Below, one piece after another: positions 1 to 4,844 of a DNA stretch of 5,591 nt. The DNA lies in NCBI GenBank assembly GCA_947311335.1, contig CAMZKR010000031.1, forward strand, positions 1-5,591, written 5' to 3'. Source of the DNA: an uncultured bacterium (GTDB lineage: Bacteria > Patescibacteriota > Gracilibacteria > BD1-5 > UBA6164). Below the pieces are notes generated by a model that worked only from the letters and a program-made list of their open reading frames with translations, did not search any database and was not told the DNA's origin. Every line of letters begins with the position of its first letter. Within the stretch, counting starts at the first letter, position 1. The translations under genes and the position numbers were made by a program.

Positions 1-14
1 AAATAACATTTATT

Positions 15-398
15 ATGTCTTTAAATACTATAAATTGAGTCAATGAGGATTTATCATCATTATATGATTACTTATCATCTTTATCTATTGTGGAAAAAAA
101 TATTATAAGAGAAGAAGTTGAATTATGACAAGTTTCAAAAGAATTATTACAAGAATTATGAGATGATGCTAATGATAGATTAGAAGTTATTTCAAAAGAG
201 TTTGAAATAATAAAAGCTAATTTAAATTATTCAAAAGAAGATTTTATAGAAGCTATAAGAGAATATTTTTTAAAAAAAGATTTAAAAATAAATAAAATTA
301 ATAAAAAATTTAAAGAAAATATATTAAATAAAATAGAACCAAAAAAATTCAAAGAAGATATAATAGAACCAATTAATTTATATGAAGAAAAAAAATAG
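15..398 (+). CDS. Small charged helical hypothetical protein (127 aa, code 25)
   Basis: Read with TGA as Gly, this frame runs from ATG at 15 to TAG at 396-398. In-frame TGA codons give Gly8, Gly39 and Gly49. I do not recognise the family. The product is rich in Glu, Lys, Ile and Leu, has no signal peptide or membrane segment, and looks almost wholly helical, with a strongly basic C-terminal third. The segment NLNYSKEDFIEAI in the middle resembles NLKISLEDFKEKF in the next gene, so the two may be distant paralogues. The frame stays open to the left edge, so the true start could lie outside the window; ATG 15 is preferred because it follows an A/T-only stretch, as the other starts here do. Only 22 bases separate it from the next gene, suggesting an operon. 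Real gene: fairly sure. Function: unknown. Confidence 0.7.
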
Positions 399-420
399 AT
401 TTTAATATTTAAAAAATAAT

Positions 421-756
421 ATGAAAATATATAAAAGGTTAGGAAATTCTGCTAATGAATTAGAAAGAGAAAAATTTGAAAAAGAAATTAATAAATTAGA
501 TACTAAATATTTACAGCTAATAAAGGATTTGTTTATAAAATATAAATTAGATGATATTTATACAAGTTCTACTGAACAAGAATTAGAGATTCTTAAAAGT
601 ATAGAGGATATTTGTAGTAACTTAAAAATATCATTAGAAGATTTTAAAGAAAAGTTTCTTTTATTATTAGAAAGAGAGGAAAATGATAGAAAGAGATTAG
701 CATGTGCTTATTATACAGAAGATATACAAGAAAGAGTTTGAGAAATTATGTATTAA
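421..756 (+). CDS. Small helical hypothetical protein (111 aa, code 25)
   Basis: The frame starts at ATG 421 (MKIYKRLGNS) and ends at TAA 754-756. A TGA at 739-741 that looks like the stop under the standard code is an internal Gly (QERVGEIMY), so the protein is five residues longer than a standard translation shows. I do not recognise the family. The sequence is charged and helical, with a Leu-rich stretch (FLLLLERE) and no signal peptide. It lies 22 bases after the preceding gene and is probably co-transcribed with it. Its first 26 bases recur with three mismatches at 791-816, downstream in the leader region. A strong promoter begins only two bases after its stop, so transcription downstream is probably independent. 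Confidence 0.75.
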
Positions 757-757
757 T

Positions 758-785
758 TTGACAAAAGGTTGTTATTTGATAAAAT
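758..785 (+). promoter_or_regulatory. Sigma70-type promoter P1 of the leader region
   Basis: A perfect TTGACA at 758-763 is followed after 16 bases by TAAAAT at 780-785 (five of six matches to TATAAT). Predicted transcription start is about 791-793. It begins two bases after the stop of the 111-residue gene and points into the attenuator-like leader of the 1117 gene. Three other TTGACA or TTGATA elements in the window lie at similar distances before genes. Confidence 0.6.
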
Positions 786-790
786 TTCTT

Positions 791-823
791 ATGAAAATAA
801 ATAAAAGATTATGAAAAAAATAA
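791..823 (+). pseudogene. Duplicate of the 5' end of the 421 gene (10-codon remnant or leader)
   Basis: ATG 791 opens a 10-residue frame, MKINKRLGKK, ending at TAA 821-823. Its first 26 bases match the start of the gene at 421 at 23 positions, and the peptides align as MKIYKRLG and MKINKRLG. One difference is GGA against TGA at the same codon, silent only if TGA is Gly. The similarity stops after that, so this is either a remnant of a tandem duplication or a very short leader frame. Its ATG sits at the predicted start point of P1, so it could be leaderless. Confidence 0.35.
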
Positions 824-873
824 ATTTACAAAAATTACATCATACTAGATTTGTTGAAATAACAATCTGGTAG
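811..873 (+). CDS. Candidate leader peptide 1 (20 aa)
   Basis: ATG 811 to TAG 871-873 reads MKKINLQKLHHTRFVEITIW, with no TGA codon. The start context AAAGATTATGAAAA is identical to that of the gene at 1117, although the same 14-mer also occurs inside trpS. The last third of the frame (850-864) is the strand that can pair with the 5' arm of terminator T1, so a ribosome finishing this frame would mask it and favour termination. Two adjacent His codons (838-843) and a Trp codon just before the stop are possible sensing points. This is inference from layout; the frame is short enough to arise by chance. Confidence 0.35.
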   Translation: MKKINLQKLHHTRFVEITIW

Positions 874-918
874 TTTTATATATTATAAAAATAGTAAAAG
901 AACTGTTATTTCAACAAA
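850..918 (+). promoter_or_regulatory. Antiterminator-type stem 1 (excludes terminator T1)
   Basis: Bases 850-864 and 904-918 are perfectly complementary over 15 pairs (TTGTTGAAATAACA with TGTTATTTCAACAA at the core). The 3' strand is also the 5' arm of terminator T1, so the two stems cannot form together. The motif GAAATAACA occurs at 856-864 and again at 921-929, which is what makes the alternatives equivalent. The pairing is seen directly; its regulatory role is inferred. Confidence 0.5.
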
Positions 919-940
919 AAGAAATAACAGTTCTTTATTT
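897..940 (+). terminator. Intrinsic terminator T1
   Basis: A 16-pair stem, 897-912 with 921-936 (core GAACTGTTATTTC / GAAATAACAGTTC), closes an eight-base loop AACAAAAA and runs into a TTTATTT tail. It is one of the longest perfect stems in the window. It could end transcripts from P1 after about 145 nt or act as a conditional terminator for the 1117 gene. Confidence 0.75.
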
Positions 941-1064
941 GTCTAAAAACATAAAAATGTATTTAAAAAGAAAACAAAGATTAATAAATGTCTTTCATCA
1001 TCCACTTAGTCATCGTAGTAATATTTTAAATTACTGCTTATTTAAAGCAAATTAAAGATTTTAT
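941..1064. other. Non-coding leader segment between two terminators
   Basis: No gene was recognised here on either strand. The segment holds a C-richer patch at about 994-1015 (repeated TCATC) that stands out from its A+T-rich surroundings, a 13-codon hydrophobic frame at 988-1029, and an eight-pair stem with one G-T wobble (1015-1022 with 1030-1037). It could be part of a long leader or a small RNA ending at T2. Confidence 0.4.
988..1029 (+). CDS. Candidate leader peptide 2 (13 aa, hydrophobic)
   Basis: ATG 988 to TAA 1027-1029 reads MSFIIHLVIVVIF. It is too short to accept on its own. It is listed because its final codons (1015-1023) lie exactly on the strand that can pair with the 5' arm of terminator T2, repeating the layout of leader peptide 1 and T1. 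It could equally be chance. Confidence 0.2.
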   Translation: MSFIIHLVIVVIF

Positions 1065-1078
1065 AAAACTATTACTAC
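1015..1078 (+). promoter_or_regulatory. Antiterminator-type stem 2 (excludes terminator T2)
   Basis: GTAGTAATA at 1015-1023 is perfectly complementary to TATTACTAC at 1070-1078, which overlaps the 5' arm of T2. A third strand, ATTACTGC at 1030-1037, can also pair with 1015-1022, giving a possible three-way switch. Nine pairs in A+T-rich DNA is weaker evidence than stem 1. Confidence 0.3.
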
Positions 1079-1100
1079 AAATGTAATAGTTTTTTTATTT
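1065..1100 (+). terminator. Intrinsic terminator T2
   Basis: AAAACTATTAC (1065-1075) pairs perfectly with GTAATAGTTTT (1083-1093) around the loop TACAAAT and runs into a T-rich tail ending ATTT. It lies only 17 bases before the ATG of the 1117 gene, an odd place for an ordinary terminator since I found no convincing promoter between the two. Confidence 0.7.
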
Positions 1101-1116
1101 ATTAAAACTAAAGATT

Positions 1117-1887
1117 ATGAAAACTATAAAACAAAGTTATAAAAAATTATATGATTCTAAAGATAATTTGGTTAAAGAATTAAGTTATATAGAAAGAGTA
1201 GGTTTTTCTACAAAATGACAAGTAAAAAAAATACTTAAAAAATCAAAAGATTGAGAAAAGATAGATACATATATTACATTATGTCCTTTTTATGACTGAA
1301 AAGGTTGAATAAAATGAGGTTATAATAATTTTGAAGAAGTTTGAATTAGATATAAAAATAAACTGCAAGCTAGTTTAGAAGTAATTAATCTTTTAAAAGA
1401 TTTTTTTAATTTAAAATTAAATTTTATTTTAGCAAATCAAATGGTTTTAGTAGATTCTAATTATAATATAGATAAATTTGATAAAGATATAAGGTGAAGT
1501 TTAGAATTATATAATAAAAAGATAAAAGATAGTTTATCAAATCAAGATTTTTTTATTTGAACTTTTGGTGATATTTGATTACAATTAAATACTTTTTGTA
1601 ATGTTGAAAAAGAGAAAAATGAAGAAGATATAATGTGAATATTAAAAGATTTTTGAGTAGATTATGAGAAATTTAAATTTTCTTTACAAATTATTATAAA
1701 TTCTTTTTGAATATCATGAGCTTATTATTTAATTAAATGATATTTAGAAGAGACTAAACAGCTTTTAGAGATTTTTAAAGAAAATATTATTATAAATACA
1801 GAAGCTATATGACCATTAAATACTTTATATACAGCCTGATCTTGTAAACTAAATAGCCAAAATATGTTGGTTAAAATAAAAATTTAA
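1117..1887 (+). CDS. Unrecognised 256-aa protein (code 25)
   Basis: ATG 1117 to TAA 1885-1887, with 16 in-frame TGA codons read as Gly. I do not recognise the family. The product looks soluble, with no signal peptide or clear membrane helix. Notable stretches are LCPFYDGKGGIKGGYNNF near residues 55-72, a region with alternating hydrophobic residues (LNFILANQMVLVDSNY) that could be a strand-turn of a Rossmann-like fold, and a C-terminal part with a helical segment (YYLIKGYLEETKQLLEIF) followed by INTEAIGPLNTLYTAGS. The C-terminal layout faintly recalls tRNA-using Rossmann enzymes such as cyclodipeptide synthases, but no catalytic motif supports that. Its leader carries two terminators and two competing stems, so expression may be conditional. 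The hydrolase gene follows after 18 bases in the same frame, suggesting one operon. Confidence 0.8.
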
Positions 1888-1905
1888 TTTTATAAAATAA
1901 TAATT

Positions 1906-2688
1906 ATGCAAGTTTTAAAATTCTGAAGATTAGTTTGAAGTTATTATAAATCAGATAATAAAAGTGATATTTTAATAATAGCAGCTATTTGAGCACCAAA
2001 TTTGATGGATGTGGACTCTCTTAGAAATGTTGATATTTTAATAAAAGCTTGATATGATGTAATAACTCCAGAATATTATGGTTTTTGTAGAAGTTTCTGA
2101 AAATTTACTCCTATAAATTCTATAAAAACATTTATTGATACAAAGAATTTCTTTAAAAAAGGAGTTGTTATAAATGTATATTCATGAAAAAAAGTAAAAG
2201 TAAAATATAAGAAATTTATTTTTCTTGGTATGAGTTATTGATGATGAGTAGTCCCTCTTTTACCAAGATTTGATAAAGAAGTAAATACAATAGCTATGTT
2301 TTATCCTGTTATAGATTATAGTAGTTTTTGAAAAAGATGAGTAAAAGAAGAGACAGTAGAAGATTTTCTAAATAGTATAAAAAGATGATTTAGTAAAATT
2401 TATAATTGAATAAAACTTCCTATTTGGGAAAAGCATTTTCAAGATAAAACAGATCTAATTCCAATTAATAATATTAAATATCTAAAAAATGTGAATATTT
2501 TTTTAGCTCATGGAACAAATGATAAAAGTATATATTATAAAAAAACAAGAGAATATTATGAAAGATTAAAAAAATACAATATTAAAGGGAATTATATTTA
2601 TAAGGAATATAAATGATTTTGACATGGAATAGATACAATGAGAGAAGCTAGTTATGATTTAATTAAATGGTTACAAAATAAAATCTAA
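1906..2688 (+). CDS. Alpha/beta hydrolase (260 aa, code 25)
   Basis: ATG 1906 to TAA 2686-2688. The product reads as a single-domain alpha/beta hydrolase. An early strand and loop, ILIIAAIGAPNLMDVDS, leads to AGYDVITPEYYGF. The nucleophile elbow is LGMSYGGG (Ser110, with Gly112-114 all encoded by TGA at 2239-2247). The acid is in HGTNDKS (Asp206) and the histidine in GFGHGID (His240). Order, spacing and length fit a Ser-Asp-His esterase or peptidase of the dienelactone-hydrolase/prolyl-oligopeptidase type; the substrate cannot be told. There is no signal peptide, so it is probably cytoplasmic. It follows the unknown 1117 gene by 18 bases and is probably co-transcribed with it. Its stop overlaps the stop of the opposing aroQ pseudogene. 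Read with the standard code the gene is invisible. Confidence 0.85.
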
Positions 2689-2946
2689 ATATCTTTTTCT
2701 ATTTTTAATGCACTTTTATGTATAGATTTCCAGATAGTTTTTATTAAATCTTTATCAAGTCATAAACTTTTAGAAACTTCTATTTTTTGTTTCATTAAAT
2801 CTTCCCATCTTTCTTTTTGAAGGATTGGAAGATTATTTTCTTTTTTTAAAATTCAAACTTTTTTATTATATCAAATCTTTTTTTTAAATAAGTATGTTAT
2901 TATCGATTTTGTCTATTTCTTTTCTTAATTTTTCTAAATTTTGCAT
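2685..2946 (-). pseudogene. aroQ: Chorismate mutase (AroQ class), frameshifted
   Basis: Chorismate mutase converts chorismate to prephenate on the way to Phe and Tyr. On the minus strand ATG 2946 opens LRKEIDKIDNNILI, the start of an AroQ helix, which hits TAA at 2886-2884. In another frame it resumes as LKKRFDIIKKVGILKKENNLPIL, then ERWEDL and SLGLDKDLIKTIWKSIHKSALKIE, ending at TAG 2687-2685. Counting against E. coli chorismate mutase, spacing is exact from Arg28 to position 88, with Arg28, Lys39 and Arg51 present and Glu at the Gln88 site. Asp48 is Gln and Glu52 is Trp. Canonical spacing implies about four bases lost beside an A8 run (T8 at 2878-2885). TGA falls on two conserved glycines. 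Total length is right for a stand-alone domain of about 87 residues. It is probably a pseudogene; assembly error is possible. Confidence 0.8.
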
Positions 2947-2997
2947 ATTTTTTTGTTAAATATTACATATTATACTAATAATATTTATTTTAAATAT

Positions 2998-3028
2998 TTG
3001 ACAAGATTAAATAGAATTTTAATATAAT
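2998..3028 (+). promoter_or_regulatory. Promoter P2 before the 54-aa gene and trpS
   Basis: TTGACA at 2998-3003 is followed by TATAAT at 3023-3028 (19-base spacer) or by the overlapping TAATAT at 3020-3025 (16-base spacer). Predicted start is about 3032-3035, some 27 bases before the ATG at 3061. It would also serve the trpS remnant. The divergent aroQ gene has a possible -10 (TATAAT, 2974-2969 on the minus strand) but no convincing -35. Confidence 0.55.
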
Positions 3029-3060
3029 TAAATATATAATATATTTTTTAATAAAAACTT

Positions 3061-3225
3061 ATGTGAGAATATTATACAGAAAGTATGGATGTAAATAATA
3101 GTGAGCAAGAGTGTAATTGAGATTTTTTACTAAAGGATACAATATCTTGAGTAAAAGAAGAGGTAGAAGAATTATTTAGATCAGAAAATACATTTTGGGA
3201 TGAACAAATAGAACAAATGATATAA
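3061..3225 (+). CDS. Small acidic hypothetical protein (54 aa, code 25)
   Basis: ATG 3061 to TAA 3223-3225. The second codon is TGA, so the protein begins MGEYYTES. Two further TGA codons are Gly (CNGDF, ISGVK). It is strongly acidic (VKEEVEELFRSEN, WDEQIEQMI), with no Lys-rich tail, membrane segment or metal motif beyond a lone Cys. I do not recognise it. It follows promoter P2 and precedes the trpS remnant by 31 bases. The start is supported by promoter spacing and an A/T-rich run just upstream. Confidence 0.6.
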
Positions 3226-3256
3226 ATATTTAAATCAAATATGGAAAAAATTAATT

Positions 3257-4224
3257 ATGCAAAAAATATTAACTTGAATAAAACCAACATGATCTGGAAT
3301 GCATTTGGGAAATTATCTTTGAATGTTTAAACCTCTAATAGAAAATTCTAAATGAAAAGATTCTTATCTTATGATAGCAGATTATCATAGTTTAACTTCG
3401 GTTCATGATAGTAAAGTTTTAAATAAGAATAAAAAAAGACTGCTTTGTGAAATTTTCCTCTTATTTCAGATTATATAGATATAACTATTTTTGAATAATC
3501 TAAAATTACTCATATAAATAATATAACTTGGATACTTTCCAGTGTAACTCCATATAGTCTTATGCTTAGGACTCATGTTTTTAAAGATTCTAAAAATAAG
3601 AATAGTGATATAAATATGGCTATTTTTAATTATCCAATTTTGATGACAAGTGATATCATAACTTATGATATAGATTTGCTTCCTGTATGAAAAGACCAAA
3701 AATAATATTTAGAATTTGCTCGTGATATAGTAGAGAATTTTAATAAAACTTATAATACATCATTTTTTAAATTACCAGAAGCTTTTATAAGTAAAGAAGT
3801 TTGACTTATTCCTTGAATAGATGGCAAGAAAATGAGTAAATCTTATAACAATCATATATGAGTTTTTGATGATGAAAAATCTTTAAAGAAAAAGATTATG
3901 AAAATAACTACTTGAAGTGAGACTTTAGAAGAATCAAAAGATCCAGAAACTTGTAATGTATTTTCTTTTATTAAATTTTTTGCTACAAAAGAAAAACAAA
4001 AAGAAATAGCAGATAAATATAAAAAATGATGATATGGTTATGGATATGCAAAATTAGAACTTTTGGATTTAATTTTAAATTATTTTAAAGAGGTAAGAAA
4101 AAAATATAATTATTATATGGAGAATTTTGAAGAAATTGAAAATAAGTTAGAAAAATGAAATATAAAGGTGAATAATATAGCTACAAGAAAATATAATCAA
4201 ATGATGAAAATAATTTGATTATAA
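3257..4224 (+). pseudogene. trpS: Tryptophanyl-tRNA synthetase, broken by a frameshift and two TAA codons
   Basis: TrpRS charges tRNA-Trp and is normally essential. The frame opens at ATG 3257 with LTGIKPTGSGMHLGNYLG, including the HIGH-type motif His16-Leu-Gly-Asn, then DSYLMIADYHSLTS. Somewhere between 3433 and 3476 the reading shifts by -1. It continues as SDYIDITIFE, TAA (3496-3498), SKITHINNITWIL, then FNYPILMTSDII and LLPVGKDQK, TAA (3703-3705), YLEFARDI. After that come GKKMSKS (KMSKS at 3829-3843) and a C-terminal helical region to TAA 4222-4224. Both internal TAA codons sit where TrpRS has conserved Gln (IF-x-QS and DQKQHLE), each one C-to-T change from CAA. Restoring one base gives about 322 residues, the normal family length. 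A second intact trpS elsewhere, or sequence error, must be considered. Confidence 0.85.
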
Positions 4225-4230
4225 AATAAT

Positions 4231-4258
4231 TTGACAATCAGTATAATTATATTATTGT
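4231..4258 (+). promoter_or_regulatory. Promoter P3 before the 4281 gene
   Basis: A perfect TTGACA at 4231-4236 is followed after 16 bases by TATTGT at 4253-4258 (four of six matches). Predicted start is near 4265, 16 bases before the ATG. A TATAAT at 4242-4247 lies too close (five bases) to pair with this -35. Confidence 0.45.
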
Positions 4259-4274
4259 AATTTACAATTACAAT
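4254..4274. promoter_or_regulatory. Palindromic candidate operator over the P3 start point
   Basis: ATTGTAAT (4254-4261) and ATTACAAT (4267-4274) form a perfect inverted repeat, and TTGTAA-T-TTACAA (4255-4267) forms a second, nested one. They cover the -10 and predicted start of P3, where a repressor would bind. Simple A/T-rich palindromes can arise by chance. Confidence 0.3.
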
Positions 4275-4280
4275 TTTAAT

Positions 4281-4784
4281 ATGATTTTTATGAAAAGTGA
4301 TACTTGCTGTTCTACTTCAAATTTATTATCATTAAGAACTAAGTTAGATAATTTATTAAAAAAAATAGAAGAATTAGAAAAATTTAATATAAAAGATAAA
4401 TTTTTATTAGATTCAGATGTATCAATAATTTGACTTGATGAGAAAATAAAAAAGGGAGATACTATTGAAATTATAGATATAAAAGAGGCTATTAATGATG
4501 ATACTACTTCTCAAATTGTGTTTCAATTAAAATCTTCTTGAAAAGAAATAACTTTATCAAAATGAATATTTATGATTCATTTTTGTAAAGATAGATCTTT
4601 AAAACAAGATTTTTTGAAAAAAGAATCTAAAGAATTAAAAAAACAATTAAAAGAAATAAGAAAAGATTTAAATAAAAAGACTACAGAAAATATAGAACTT
4701 GTTAAAGAAAAAGTTTCATTATTAATAAGTATAGTCTCTTTATTTAAGAAAAAATTTAAAAAAAGAAAAAATAAGAAAAAATAA
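4281..4784 (+). CDS. Lys-rich coiled-coil hypothetical protein (167 aa, code 25)
   Basis: ATG 4281 to TAA 4782-4784; a second in-frame ATG at 4290 could also be the start. TGA codons at three sites (IIGLDE, SSGKEI, SKGIFM) are Gly, and under the standard code only the last 70 residues would be seen. The layout is a short CCSTSN lead, a coiled-coil helix (LRTKLDNLLKKIEELEKF), a central part with beta-like alternation (VSIIGLDEKIKKGDTIEIID), then a long coiled coil (ESKELKKQLKEIRKDL) and a very basic tail (KKKFKKRKNKKK) suited to binding nucleic acid. A helical hairpin plus beta domain loosely recalls Gre-type factors, but no defining motif was found, so no function is given. Promoter P3 lies just upstream. 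Confidence 0.75.
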
Positions 4785-4785
4785 T

Positions 4786-4813
4786 TTGATATTTTTGATA
4801 AAGAAAATATACT
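4786..4813 (+). promoter_or_regulatory. Promoter P4 before the carbonic-anhydrase-like gene
   Basis: TTGATA at 4786-4791 and TATACT at 4808-4813 are 16 bases apart (five of six matches each). Predicted start is near 4820, about 25 bases before ATG 4845. The -10 overlaps a small hairpin, so one of the two calls may be wrong. Confidence 0.4.
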
Positions 4814-4830
4814 CTTGCGAGTTATTTTTT
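4811..4830 (+). terminator. Possible mini-hairpin terminator after the 4281 gene
   Basis: ACTC-TTGC-GAGT (4811-4822) forms a four-pair stem with a tetraloop, followed by TATTTTTT. It is the only G+C-rich spot nearby and lies 26 bases after the stop of the 4281 gene. The stem is short for a terminator. Confidence 0.3.
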
Positions 4831-4844
4831 AATATTTATAATAT

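Noticed and set aside
988..1029. Type I toxin-like hydrophobic peptide
   Set aside because: Thirteen residues is shorter than known toxins of this kind, and no antitoxin RNA promoter was found on the other strand.
3226..3256. T-box or other riboswitch ahead of trpS
   Set aside because: The gap to the previous gene is only 31 bases and the leader from P2 to 3060 is too short for a T-box; no T-box consensus was seen.
3241..3330. ATG at 3241 as the start of trpS
   Set aside because: It is in a different frame from the TrpRS motifs; ATG 3257 leads directly into LTGIKPTG.
3466..3699. A 77-residue open frame on the minus strand
   Set aside because: It lies antisense to the TrpRS remnant, whose motifs are unmistakable on the plus strand; the frame is low complexity and has no recognisable motif.
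3496..3705. TAA reassigned to glutamine
   Set aside because: TAA ends at least five other genes in the window at sensible lengths, and trpS also carries a frameshift, so damage is the simpler reading. It is kept only as an alternative.
4572..4784. A separate 70-residue gene starting at 4572
   Set aside because: It is the C-terminal part of the 167-residue protein from 4281. The apparent break is a TGA, which is Gly here.
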